The notes under the pieces: model-generated
What the model saw: the letters and a program-made list of their open reading frames with translations, nothing else
What the model was told of the DNA's origin: nothing
Databases searched by the model: none
Position numbers and translations under genes: made by a program
Shown: positions 46,801 to 61,659 of the stretch, one piece after another
Position numbering within the stretch: position 1 is the stretch's first letter
How the letters are laid out: each line of letters opens with the position of its first letter
Origin: Megascapheus bottae
Taxonomy: Eukaryota; Chordata; Mammalia; Rodentia; Geomyidae
Length of the DNA: 64,000 bases
Direction of reading: 5' to 3'
Assembly (NCBI GenBank): GCA_024803745.1
Contig: JANJXV010000040.1
Span: 331,001 to 395,000 of the forward strand

Positions 46801-49800
46801 TAGATGATGGATAGATGATAGATGATGGATAGATGATAGATGATGTGTAGATGATAGATGATGGATAGATGATAGATGATGTGATAGATGATAGATGATG
46901 GATAGATGATAGATGATGTGTAGATGATAGATGATGTGTAGATGATAGATGATGTGTAGATGATAGATGATGTGTAGATGATAGATGATGGATAGATGAT
47001 AGATGATGGATAGATGATAGATGATGGATAGATGATAGATGATGGATAGATGATAGATGATGGATAGATGATAGATGATGGATAGATGATAGATGATGTG
47101 ATAGATGATAGATGATGTGTAGATGATAGATGATGTGATAGATGATAGATGATGTGTAGATGATAGATGATGTATAGATGATAGATGATGTGTAGATGAT
47201 AGATGATGTGTAGATGATAGATGATGTGTAGATGATAGATGATGGATAGATGATAGATGATGGATAGATGATAGATGATGGATAGATGATAGATGATGGA
47301 TAGATGATAGATGATGGATAGATGATAGATGATGGATAGATGATTGATAGATGATGTGTAGATGATAGATGATGTGATAGATGATAGATGATGTGTAGAT
47401 GATAGATGATGTGTAGATGATAGATGATGGATAGATGATAGATGATGGATAGATGATAGATGATGTGTAGATGATAGATGATGTGATAGATGATAGATGA
47501 TGTGTAGATGATAGATGATGTATAGATGATAGATGATGTATAGATGATAGATGATGTGTAGATGATAGATGATGTGTAGATGATAGATGATGTGTAGATG
47601 ATAGATGATGTGTAGATGATAGATGATGTGTAGATGATAGATGATGTGATAGATGATAGATGATGCAACAGAACATGTGATGTATAATACACCATGTTAT
47701 ATGTAATGGATTATGTGATCCATAATTGTTATGTTATATAATATAATATGTAATGCACTATAGAACACATAATAATATATAAATCGGGCCTAGTGGTGGA
47801 GTGCTGGCCTAGCATGCATGAAGACCCGGGTTCGATTCCTCGGTACCACATACATAGGAAAAAAAAGCTGGAAGTGGTGCTGAGGCTCAAGTGGTGGAGC
47901 TCCAGCCTTGAGAAAGTCCAAGGACAGTGCTCAGGCCCTGAGCTCAAGCCCAGGACTGGCCATATATATACATATATAATATATAATAGACAATTTATAA
48001 TATAGTATATAATATAATATATGAAATAATATATAACTCGTTGTGTATGATTAGTACATGGACTGTACTGTCACCGCACATGTTATATACAAGACGTGGC
48101 GGGGAATCAGCCCCTGCCCCCAATGCAGTGACTCATTAGAGAAAAATGCTGGCGGGTCACCCCGCAAGGCCTAGCTGACACCTCAGGATCCACAGTTCAA
48201 AGCCAGCCCAGGCACACGAGTCTCCACGAAGCTCCAGAATGGCTGGAGGTGGAGCTGCGGCCCGGGGGTTAGGGCGCAGCTCTTGAGGAAAAAGGATCAC
48301 GGACAGCATCAGGGCCCTGAGTTCAAGTCCCAGAACTGGCACAAGAGGGAAGGAAGGAGGGAGGGAGGGAAGAGAGGGAGGGAGGGAAAAATGGAAGGAA
48401 GGAAGGAAGGAAGGAAGGAAGGAAAGAAGGAAGGAAGGAAGGAAGGAAGGAAGGAAGGAAGGAAGGAAGGAAGGAAGGAAGGAAGGATGCTTCCCTGTGT
48501 TGGCCAGCTGGCCTGTGGCATGGAACAGGCCTTATGGTTTTTCTGTTGGATTTTTCTCTCCTCTCAAGCTCAACAGCCATGGCTGCATGACTCAGACGGT
48601 CAAAACCAAAGCCTTCCAGTTGAAGAGACAAGAGTACGAAATGAAGCTGGAAACCGAGGCCAAGATCCAAGAAGAAGGGACAGGTTGGTGTGCCACGTGG
48701 GTCCGGGAGCTACAAATGATTCCGAGTATGGACTGCAGAAGTGGAGGAAGCATAGAAATGTCAGCACGTCACCAGTGCAGACCCCGGGGCTCCCCCGTGG
48801 AATCCCAGCTACTCCACAGGCTGAGCAAAGAGGGCTAAGCAAGGATCCAAGAACCTAAGTTCCAGCCCCTGCACAAGCACAAAACATCTAATATACAACA
48901 CGGAACCATACTATATCATTATTATAACATGATACGATATTATAACACTTATGCTATATCTTGTATGGTACAAAATAATTATATACAATCACTTAACATT
49001 ATATAATTATAGCCTTAATCTTTTAAATGTTACCATTGTATACAAAATATGAATATAATATTTAAATATAAATATTTACCGCTACTTGTATGTAGCTGTA
49101 ACTGTGATATAATATAGCTATAACTATTATATATAATAGTTATGTATTATATAATAATTTTATATGTAACTATTATATGAATACATATTTGTAATACATA
49201 ATAATCATATATGACTATAGCAATATAGAATTACATGTCATCTGTATCTTTATATTATACCTGATGTGTAATAAAATTTATTATTATATAATTAAATATA
49301 TACATATATTAAGTACATATTAAAATATGTAGTAAAACATTATATAATTAAATGCACAAATATATGTTGAGCACATATTACCATATGCAATAAAATATGC
49401 GCTGTTATGTAATTTAGCATATAATTATAAAATAAAGTATATGATGTACTTTAGATGTAAAGTATATGTACTTTATAATTTAGCAAATATAATATTGTAT
49501 AATTCTATATAAATATATTTTCTATGCTATATATGGTTTTTATATAATTATGTAATATTCTATGATCATGCATGGTATGTACAAAATACAATATAACACA
49601 GGGAATGGTGCATTGCATAAAACATGCCTGCAATAGCAATATATGTAAATAGCATGCAATATATAAATATTAAAATAAATCTGCATTCTTTCTTAATGGC
49701 CCATTTCTTATTTTGGTTTTCAGATGTGGAATTAACCGGCAGAGCATCCAGCTCCATCACCACAACCATAACCAAAGTCTCCTTCGTCCAAGTGGACCCA

Positions 49801-52800
49801 CATTTTCGACGGGGGATCCCCTTCTTTGCACAGGTGGGGTCACTGACACTCGGTGCTCGCTCCCCAACTCCATTCCCTGTGCCATGTCTCTTGGTCAACT
49901 CCAGCAAGCCATATGGCCAGAGAAATAGGATTTCAGCCCACGTAGGGTAACAGAACCAAAGGTCGAAAGCCACATCAGAATAGATCTGTTCAGAGGATCC
50001 CGGTTCGAAGCCAGCCCAGACAGCCACATCCGAAAGACTCTTTTTATCTCCATTTGACTAACAAAAAGCCAGAGGTGGATGTGTGGCTCAAGTAGTACAG
50101 CACCATCTTTGGGCAGTAAAAGTTCAGCAAGAAAGTTAAAGCTGTGGGTTCAAGCCCTGCTACCAACACCCTTTCCTCTACCCCCCCCAAAAAAATCAGG
50201 ATTGGAGGTCCAAATAAATTGGATTCCTGAGTTAGCAGGATCTATTCCTATATTACTCTTTGGTGCTATATGTCTCCAAAAGTTATATTTAATACATAAT
50301 AATTCCAAAATATCCAGCAGCGATGTCGCAGGGTCATCCTTGATTGTCGTCTCTTTCCTGCTTTCTCTCCTCAAATGCTCCGTTTTTTCTTTCCTGGGAC
50401 AGTGACGCATGTATCTACTCTAGACAGTATATGATACCATAGATGATGAGTCTGCATCATCTCTGGATGTGCTTTGAGCCCCCGAGAGAGTATGCAGGGA
50501 TCTGATCCAGACACTGACTCTGCAGGTGCGCTTAGAGGACGGCAAAGGCCACGCCATGCCCGGCCAGCTCGTCTTCATCACAGCACCCGAGGCCAACCAC
50601 CGCTCCAACGCCACCACGGACCAGCACGGCCTGGTGCAGCTCTCCATCGACACGACGAGTATTACAGGAAACCACCTCACGCTCACAGTGAGTTCTCCAT
50701 CCACACAGGGGCATTGTGGGAGATTCCCTTACTGAGTTCTCCATCCACACAGGAGCATTGTGGGAGATTCCCTTACTGATTCTCCATCCACACAGGAGCA
50801 TTGTGGGAGATTCCCTTACTGATTCTCCATCCACACAGGAGCATTGTGGGAGATTCCCTTGTGGAGTTCTCCATCCACACAGGAGCATCATGGGAGATTC
50901 CCTTACTGAGTTCTCCATCCACACAGGAGCATTGTGGGAGATTCCCTTGTGGAGTTCTCCATCCACACAGGAGCATCATGGGAGATTCCCTTACTGATTC
51001 TCCATCCACACAGGAGCATCATGGGAGATTCCCTTACTGAGTTCTCCATCCACACAGGAGCATCATGGGAGATTCCCCTGTGGAGTTCTCCATCCATACA
51101 GGAGCATTGTGGGAAATTCTCTTACTGAGTTCTCCATCCACACAGGAGCATTGCGGGAAATTCTCTTACTGAGTTCTCCATCCACACAGGAGCATTGTGG
51201 GAGATTCCCTTACTGAGTTCTCCATCCACACAGGAGCATTGTGGGAGATTCCCTTACTGAGTTCTCCATCCACACAGGAGCATCATGGGAGATTCCCTTA
51301 CTGAGTTCTCCATCCACACAGGAGCATCATGGGAGATTCCCCTGTGGAGTTCTCCATCCATACAGGAGCATTGTGGGAGATTCCCCTGTGGAGTTCTCCA
51401 TCCATACAGGAGCATTGTGGGAGATTCCCTTGTGGAGTTCTCCATCCACACAGGAGCATCAAGGGAGATTCCCTTTCTGAGTTCTCCATCCACCCAGGAG
51501 CATTGTGGGAGATTCTCTTACTGAGTTCTCCATCCACACAGGAGCATTGTGGGAGATTCCCTTACTGATTCTCCATCCACACAGGAGCATTGTGGGAGAT
51601 TCCCTTACTGATTCTCCATCCACACAGGAGCATCATGGGAGATTCCCTTACTGAGTTCTCCATCCACACAGGAGCATTGTGGGAGATTCCCTTACTGATT
51701 CTCCATCCACACAGGAGCATTGTGGGAGATTCCCTTACTGATTCTCCATCCACACAGGAGCATCATGGGAGATTCCCTTACTGAGTTCTCCATCCACACA
51801 GGAGCATCATGGGAGATTCCCTTACTGAGTTCTCCATCCACACAGGAGCATTGTGGGAGATTCTCTTACTGAGTTCTCCATCCACACAGGAGCATCATGG
51901 GAGATTCCCCTGTGGAGTTCTCCATCCACACAGGAGCATTGTGGGAGATTCCCTTACTGAGTTCTCCATCCACACAGGAGCATTGTGGGAGATTCCCTTA
52001 CTGAGTTCTCCATCCACACAGGAGCATTGTGGGAGATTCTCTTACTGAGTTCTCCATCCACACAGGAGCATTGTGGGAGATTCCCTTACTGATTCTCCAT
52101 CCACACAGGAGCATTGTGGGAGATTCCCTTACTGAGTTCTCCATCCACACAGGAGCATCATGGGAGATTCCCTTGTGGAGTTCTCCATCCACACAGGAGC
52201 ATTGTGGGAGATTCCCTTACTGAGTTCTCCATCCACACAGGAGCATCATGGGAGATTCCCTTACTGAGTTCTCCATCCACACAGGAGCATTGTGGGAGAT
52301 TCTCTTACTGAGTTCTCCATCCACACAGGAGCATCATGGGAGATTCCCCTGTGGAGTTCTCCATCCACACAGGAGCATTGTGGGAGATTCCCTTACTGAG
52401 TTCTCCATCCACACAGGAGCATTGTGGGAGATTCCCTTACTGAGTTCTCCATCCACACAGGAGCATTGTGGGAGATTCCCTTACTGAGTTCTCCATCCAC
52501 ACAGGAGCATTGTGGGAGATTCCCTTACTGATTCTCCATCCACACAGGAGCATTGTGGGAGATTCCCTTACTGAGTTCTCCATCCACACAGGAGCATCAT
52601 GGGAGATTCCCCTGTGGAGTTCTCCATCCATACAGGAGCATTGTGGGAGATTCCCCTGTGGAGTTCTCCATCCATACAGGAGCATTGTGGGAGATTCCCT
52701 TGTGGAGTTCTCCATCCACACAGGAGCATCAAGGGAGATTCCCTTTCTGAGTTCTCCATCCACCCAGGAGCATTGTGGGAGATTCTCTTACTGAGTTCTC

Positions 52801-55800
52801 CATCCACACAGGAGCATTGTGGGAAATTCCCTTGTGGAGTTCTCCATCCACACAGGAGCATTGTGGGAGATTCTCTTACTGATTCTCCATCCACCAAGGA
52901 GCATTGTGGGAGATTCTCTTACTGAGTTCTCCATCCACACAGGAGCATTGTGGGAAATTCCCTTACTGAGTTCTCCATCCACACAGGAGCATTTTGGGAA
53001 ATTCCCTTACTGAGTTCTCCATCCACACAGGAGCATTGTGGGAAATTCTCTTACTGAGTTCTCCATCCACACAGGAGCATTGTGGGAAATTCTCTTACTG
53101 AGTTCTCCATCCACACAGGAGCATTGTGGGAGATTCCCTTACTGAGTTCTCCATCCACACAGGAGCATTGTGGGAGATTCCCTTGTGGAGTTCTCCATCC
53201 ACACAGGAGCATTGTGGGAGATTCCCTTGTGGAGTTCTCCATCCACACAGGAGCATTGTGGGAGATTCCCTTGTGGAGTTCTCCATCCACACAGGAGCAT
53301 TGTGGGATATTCCCTTACTGATTCTCCATCCACACAGGAGCATTGTGGGAGATTCCCTTACTGAGTTCTCCATCCACACAGAAGCATCATGGGAGATTCC
53401 CCTGTGGAGTTCTCCATCCACACAGGAGCATTGTGGGAGATTCCCTTGTGGAGTTCTCCATCCACACAGGAGCATTGTGGGAGATTCCCTTGTGGAGTTC
53501 TCCATCCACACAGGAGCATTGTGGGACATTCCCTTACTGAGTTCTCCATCCACCCAGGAGCATTGTGGGAGATTCCCCTGTGGAGTTCTCCATCCACACA
53601 GGAGCATTGTGGGAGATTCCCTTGTGGAGTTCTCCATCCACACAGGAGCATTGTGGGAGATTCCCTTGTGGAGTTCTCCATCCACACAGTTTGAAGCCAG
53701 CCCAGGCAGGAAACTCAGTGATGCTTATCTCCAGTCAACCACCTCAGAAGCCACACATGGTACAGAACGAGCCTTGAGCAAAAGAAGCTCAGAGACAGCT
53801 CCAGGCCCAGTATGGGCAGAGAGAGACAGAGGCAGAGAGAGAGAGGGGGGTAGGAAGGGGGAAAGAGAGATAGCATTCTTTTCTAAAACATTAATTCTCC
53901 ATTTCTATAGAGGATTTATTTCCTCTCTCAATGTGCTTTCCATGTCTTTATCTACATAGGTAAAGCATGCAAAGGACTGGAGAAAACTATCGTGTCAACG
54001 AAGGCCTGCTTTTATGTTCTTCAGATACATAAATATCAAGCCTAGGACAGTGTACAGTGAAAAGGCAAATCATACCTGCATTTGACAGAGATATACATTG
54101 CTTTTACACAGCCTAGCTAGCAGTCAAGGTGGGACAGGGAGATTACAGGCCTTTGTTGAAAGCATACAGTCTGTAAAGAAAAAATATATAGGGCCGGGAG
54201 TTTGGCCTAGTGTTTAAAGTGCTTGCCTAGCATGCACAAAGATCCGGGTTCGATTCCTTGGTACCACATACATACAAAAAAGCCGGAAGTGGTGCTGAGT
54301 GCTCAAGGCTAGCCTTGAGAAAGTCCAAGAACAGGGCTCAGGCCCTGAGCTCAAGCCCAGGACTGGCAAAAATAAATAAATAAAAATAAAAAAATAAAAA
54401 ATATATATAATAGAATCTGTAAATGTAATCTATATGTATATATTATATATGATAAAATATATAATTTGTACTGTATCTGGTACAATATGTATAATTATAT
54501 ATAGTATGATATGTTACATAGATTATAATACACTATATTACACTATATATTACATGTAATATATATAAATTTCACATATCATATGCCATATTATTTATAA
54601 TATCTAATACCATACTGCATAATATATATTATGTATGATATGTGACAGATCATATATGTCATATATTGTACATTATATAGTATATTGTATATATTGTATG
54701 TATGCATTATATTATGATATTAGCATAGCATATTATGTTGCAGATTTATATGATATTATATGTGTATTATTGTACATTATGTTTTATTATATTTTATATG
54801 TATTATCATAAATAGTGCATATAGTTCATACTATATTACTGTAAAATACATAATATATAGTATATCATATAATATATAAATATCTATTATATAAAATATA
54901 TAATTGTCTATATTATATAATATAAATCTATATCATTTACTATATGATGTACTACATAATATATATGCTGTATGGTATATACTATATGATCTGCATTATA
55001 AAGTATAAAAATATATCATGTACTATATTATATAATGTAGTTTTATATTATATACTATAGATGGCATAGATGATATATAATGTACTATATCATCTCTAAT
55101 TTATCACTATATAATATGCATAAATTGCATATGTGATATATTTTATATCATGTAAATAAACTGGGTACTCTAGACTACACTATAATATAATGTAGTCTAT
55201 AGTATATGAGTTATAAAAACATATCATTATATAGTAGATCATAATACATAATATGTAAATGATACAGTGTGTATAATACTAAGTCATAGCATATTCCACC
55301 GTAGATTCACATAGGACACTGTAGATTACGACATGTTACGGGATACGCTGTGTTATGATACATCATATGAGGTGTTGCAGAGCATAGCACATGATAAATC
55401 CTTGCTACGTACCTTGAGATAGCCTCTGTCCTATGTCATGCACAGTATTGCCTGGCTTTCCCACCACCATGCCTGTGCCGTGGCCTGGGCTGTGGCCTGT
55501 GCCTGGCCTGTGACGTGGCCTGTGCGTGGCCTGTGCGTGGCCTGTGTCGTGGCCTGTGTCACAGCCTGTGCCGTGGCCTGATCTGTGGCCTGTGTTGTGG
55601 CCTGTGTTGTGGCCTGGGCCGTGGCCTGGGCCGTGGCCTGTGCGTGGCCTGTGCGTGGCCTGTGTCGTGGCCTGTGTCACAGCCTGGGCCGTGGCCTGAT
55701 CTGTGGCCTGTGTCGTGGCCTGTGTTGTGGCCTGCACTGTGGCCTGGGCCGTGGCCTGGGCCGTGGCCTGTGTCATGACCTGTGGTAAGCGCCCTTCCCC

Positions 55801-57719
55801 TGCTGCACTAGGTGAAGCACAAGGATGTGATTCCCTGCTACAGCGGCTACCGCTGGGTGAATGAGGACAACCAGGAAGCCCACCACACCGCCACCTCCGT
55901 GTTCTCCCACACCAAGAGCTTCGTCCGCCTCGAACCCCTGCCCAGCAGGCTGCGCTGTGGCCAGGCCCGGCAGGTGCAGGTGCACTACATCGTGAGCCAC
56001 TCCTTCCTGCCAGACTTGAAGGAGCTCGCCTTCTATTACGTGGTGAGACAAGAAGCTCTGCCGTTCTCTCCTTGAGCTGGGGGCCCAGGGATCACCCCCA
56101 AAAAAGCTGGATGCCTCACCCGTGATCCTTTGGAAAGGCTGGGTCTTTGGAGATAATCACTACTCACAGGAGCCCAATAAGCACAGGTGCCCCCACCCCG
56201 GCCCCCGTCATCCCAGCCATTCAGGAGGCTGAGGTTTGAGGATCCTGGTTCAAAGCCAACCCAGGCACTAAAGACTCTTATCTCCAATGAGCCTCTAGAA
56301 AACTGGAAGTGGGGCTGTGGCTCAATGGGGGGGGGTCGCCTTGAGCTGAAGAGCTCAGGGACAATGCCCAGGCCCAGAGTTCAAATCCTACAACCCACAT
56401 AAAATAAAAAAGCTGGTAGATGCATTCCGTGTCCTTTCTTTCAGATAATGGCCAAGGGAAGCATCGTGTGGACCGGTTTCCACAAACAGCCAGTGGAGAA
56501 CAAGGACGATCGTAAGTGCCTCCCCCATCCCCACCTCTCAGCCTCACCCCACGGACACACCAGACAAGCCAGGCACCACTGCTCACGCCCGTCAGCCCAG
56601 CTCCTCCGGAGACTGAGATCTGAGGATCATAGTTCAAAGCCAGCCTGGGTAGGAAAGTCTGTGAGTCTCTCATCTCCAGGGACCCACCAGGAAACCGGAA
56701 GTGGTGCTGTGGCACAATGGATAGGGCAGTAGCCTTGAGATGCAGAGCTCAGGGACAGCGCGCAGGTCCCAAGTTCAAGCCCCATGACCTCCAAAAACAA
56801 ACCAAAAACACATTCAAATATCACTAACAACCAGGTGCTGGGGCCTCACTCCTGTGACCCTAAAGGCTGAGATCTGAGGATCCAGGTGCAAAGGCAACCC
56901 CGGCAGACAAATTCAAGAGACCCTTCTCTCCCAACGAACCACCAAAATGCCGGAAGTAGAGCTGTGGTTCAAATGGTGGAGCGCCAGGCCCTGAATTGAT
57001 GTTCCAGTGTGCTACATCCTAATTTCCTTTCACAGGCTGGGCGTGTGGCCTAGTGGTGGAGTGCTCGCCTAGCATGCATGAAGCCCTGGGTTCGATTCCT
57101 CAGTACCATGTGCACAGAAAAAGCCGGAAGTGGCTCTGTGGCTCAAAGCGGTAGAGAGTTAGTGTTGAGAAAAGTTGCTCAAGACAGCGCTCAGGCCCTG
57201 AGTTCAAGCCCCGGGACTGGCAAAATTCATAGGAAGAAGTGTGATTTCCTTTCAGCTCTGAGCTAATGCCTGATCCATGGTTGATTTGTCCCCTCCTGTC
57301 CATACCTCAGTGAAAGGCCAGTTTCCTGTCTCGCTCCCGGTGGGGTCAGAGCTGGCGCCCATTGCCCGGCTTCTCATCTTCAGTATTTTACCTGACGGGG
57401 AAATGTTCGGCGATTCGGCAAAATATGAGATCGAATACTGCCTAGACAACAAGGTACGTTCTTTCTGTGCTAACCTCTCACACTTGAGCCGGGTACCCAG
57501 GGATCCCGCCTGTCATCCCAGCTCCTCGGGAGGCTGCAATCTCAGGATCATGGTTCAAAGCCAGCCTGGGGCAGGAAAGTCCATGAGACTCTTTATCTCC
57601 CATGAACCAGCCAAAAGCTGAAGTGGAGCTGTGGCTCAAGTGGTAGAGCGCCAGCCTCGAATGAAAAAGCTCAGAGAAAGCACCCAGATGTTGAGTTCAA
57701 ACCCCAGGACTGGCACCAA

Positions 57720-57763
<44 letters not shown>

Positions 57764-58242
57764 TTTAAGCACATCTGCATTAAGCCAGAGTGATGCCAGC
57801 TGGGGAATGTGGTCAGGAAGGGCGTTTGTGACCCTGGGCCTGTGGGGTGACCGTCTCCCCCTCCCCACAGGTGGACTTGAGCTTCAGCCAGGCACAGCAG
57901 CCCCCGGCCTCCCTCGCCCACCTGCGCCTCTTGGCCTCGCCCCAGTCACTGTGCGCCCTGCGCGCCGTGGACCAGAGCGTGCTGTTGCTGAAGCCCGAGG
58001 CTGAGCTGTCAGCCACCTCCGTGAGTCCCGCCCGCCGCCCCTGCCAGCGAGGCCAGAAGCAGATGTGTGGGTTCAGACAGACAGACAGACCAGAAGATGA
58101 AGAAATAGATGATAGAAAGAAATATAGGTATAGACAGATAACTAGATAGCTAGATAGATCATTAGATAGATACGTAGACAGACAGATAGATAGCTGGTCA
58201 GACGGATGGATGGAAAGGCAGATGCATAGATAGATAGATAGG

Positions 58243-58283
<41 letters not shown>

Positions 58284-58383
58284 TCATAGATAGATTCATA
58301 GATAGATATGTACTATATAGATTCATAGATAGATACAGATGGAAAGATAGATATGTATCTTATCTACATATCTACATAGATTC

Positions 58384-58425
<42 letters not shown>

Positions 58426-58624
58426 GGATAGATAGATAGGCAGGCAGACAGATAGATAGATGGAAAGATAGATATCTATCTTATCTATGTATCTACATAG
58501 ATTCATAGGTAGGTAGGTAGGTAGGTAGATAGAAGGATGGATGGATGGATGGATGGATGGATGGATGGAAAGATAGATGTTTATCTTATCCATGTATCTA
58601 CATAGATTCATGGATAGATAGATG

Positions 58625-58671
<47 letters not shown>

Positions 58672-58857
58672 GGAAAGATAGATATCTATCTTATCTATGT
58701 GTCTACATAGATTAATGGATAGATAGATGGAAAAATAGATAGATGGATAGATAGACAGATAGATGGGAAGATAGATAGAAAGAGATGAACAGATAGGTAG
58801 ATGGATGGAAAGATAGATATCTATCTTATCTATGTATCTACTTAGGTTCATAGATAG

Positions 58858-58906
<49 letters not shown>

Positions 58907-59375
58907 AGAAAATAGAGAAATAGATGATAGAAAGAAATACAGGTAACCAGCGTGGCTGGCCCTGTGGCTCCAGGGGTAGGACGGTAGCCTTGAGCTGAAG
59001 AGCTCAGGGGCAGCGCCCAGGCCCAGAGTTCAAGACCCACAACCAACTATATATATATAGTTCTCCCCTGGGAGGAGCTGGGCACCAGTGTTTCCAGCCT
59101 GTCACCCCAACTGCTCAGGAGGCTAAGATAGGAGGATCACGGTTCAAATCCAGCCAGGGCAGGAGAGTCTGTGAGACTCTGATTTCCCATGAACCACCAG
59201 AAAACCAAGTGGTAAAGCACCAGCCTTGAGAACAAAACCAAATTAAAAAAAAGGCTCAGGGACAACATCTGGGCCATGAGTTCAAATCCCCCACCTACCA
59301 CCACCACCACCACCACCACCTGTGACTCTCTATAATCATTCGAATTCTGACTAAGTTCCCTGGGGTGTATGTGTC

Positions 59376-59432
<57 letters not shown>

Positions 59433-60242
59433 CTTGGCACTCTTGCAGGTGTATGAACTTCTGCCAGTGAAAGATCTGAACCATTTCCCTGACACTCTGG
59501 ACCAGCAGGAAGACACGGGCGAATGTGTGGCTCACCAGAACGTCTACATCAACGGAATTCCCTACGCCCCTGTCTCCAATTCAGACGAGAAGGATATGTA
59601 TATGTTCCTGCAGGTACTTACGTGTATTTACAGATGGGTTGGTATTTATATATTTATAGAGATGTGTGTGTAGCTAGGCAGATAGACATATTTTGTAGAG
59701 ATAGGTAGATATAGATAGATTGCTATTAGGTATCGATATGTATTTTTATCTATTTATAGATGCATAGGTAGATGGCTAGAAAGATACTTATTTAGGTATA
59801 AATATATGTTTACATATGTGTATGCTTTTATATCCACCAGTAGCGATAGGGAGGGAGGTAGATAGATGGATTGATTGACTGATTTAGGTAGACATATATA
59901 CTTATATATTTATTTATAAGCCAGCCTGGGCAGAAAAGTCCAGAAGGCTCTGATCTCCAAGGAGCCACCAAAAAGCCATCACTGAGCTGTGTGGCTCAAG
60001 TGGTAGAGCAACCAGCCTTGTGCCAAAAGTGTCCAAGGGCAGAGCTCAGGCCCTGAGTTCAAGTCCTAGGACTGGCAAAAATCATTATTTATTCCTTTCT
60101 TTATTTACATGTGCTGATTAGGTTTGCCATTTCCTTTGCAGGATATGGGCTTAAAGGTGTTTACCAACTCACAGATCCATAAACCCAAAGTGTGCATCCA
60201 GACCCAAGAGTATCCGGCGGCTTATGCAAGATATGCTGGTAA

Positions 60243-60280
<38 letters not shown>

Positions 60281-61471
60281 GTGGATTAGTGCCTAAAATA
60301 TGAACCCAGATCAAATAATTGCAAAGATAAAATGTAACTAAAAACTCCGGGGCGCCCGCCTGGCACCCCAGCTACTCAGGAGGCTGAGATCGGAGGATCA
60401 AGGTTCAAATCCAGCCTGGGCAGGAAAGTCCAGGAGACTCTGATCTTCCACTGTGGCGCTCTACCACTTGAGCCACACCCCTGCTTCCAGCTTTTCGCTG
60501 CCTCATTTGGAGAATGAGACGGACTTCCCGCCCAGGCTGGCTTTGAACCGGGATCCTCCGATCTCAGCCTCCTGGGTAGCTGGGGTGCCCGGCGGGCGCC
60601 CCTAGGGCGTCCTGGAGAACAGCCCTGCCCTGGGCCTGAGCGTGTCCCCGTCCGCAGAGCCCGTGGCCCTCAGTCACAGAGGGGCTGTCCCCATGGTGAT
60701 GACAACGATGGAGGTCGTGGACAGGGCCTCGGGGGCCCCGGAGACCACCATGCGCACGTACTTCCCCGAGACCTGGATCTGGGACCTGCAGCGGCTGGAG
60801 TGAGTGCTTACTGCAGAGTACCCCCACCACACAAGGCCAGGCCCCCCCCTCCTGCTCCTCCTCCTCCTGCTCCTCCTCCTGCTCCTCCTCCTGCTCCTCC
60901 TCTTTCTCTTTCTCTTCCTCCTCCTCTTCTTTCTCCTCCTTTTCCTCCTCCTCTTCCTCCTCCTCTTCCTCCTTCTCCTCTTTCTCCTTTTCCTCCTCCC
61001 CCTTTTCCTCCTTCTCCTCTTCTCTTCCTCCTTCTCCTCTTCCTCCTCCTTTTCCTCCTTCTTCTCTTCTCCTCTTCCTCCTTTTCCTCTTCTCTTCCTC
61101 CTTCTCCTCTTCCTCCTCCTTTTCCTCCTTCTTCTCTTCCTCCTCCTTTCCCTCCTTCTCCTTTTCTCCTCTTCCTCCTTCTCCTCTTTCTCCTCCTTTT
61201 CCTCCTTCTCCCCTCCCTTCTCCTCTTCCTCCTTCTCTTCCTCCCCCTCTTCCTCCTCCTCTTCCTCCTCCTCTTCTTCTTCCTCATCCTCCTCTTCTTT
61301 CTCCTCCTCTTCCTCCTCTTCTTCCTCCTCCTCCTCTTCCTCCTTCTCTTCTGCTCTTCCCCCTCCTCCTCTTCCTCCCCCTCTTCTTCTTCCTCTCCCT
61401 CCTTCTCTTCCTCTCTTCCTCCTCCTCTTCCTCCTCCTCTTCTTCTTCTCTTCATCCTCTTCTTCCTCTTC

Positions 61472-61539
<68 letters not shown>

Positions 61540-61561
61540 TTCTTCCTCTTCATCCTCTTCT

Positions 61562-61659
<98 letters not shown>

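Noticed and set aside
40442..47695. A 2417-codon minus-strand open frame rich in Ile, Ser, His and Tyr
   Set aside because: It is the 18-bp minisatellite read in frames without stops; 19-bp variants shift between equally open frames. No start context, domain or splice logic.
40441..53690. CRISPR-like regular repeats
   Set aside because: Units are contiguous and near-identical with no unique spacers, and the DNA is mammalian.
50500..53960. Overlapping 60-277-codon frames with [12 protein letters not shown] repeats
   Set aside because: 44-bp minisatellite translated in rotating frames.
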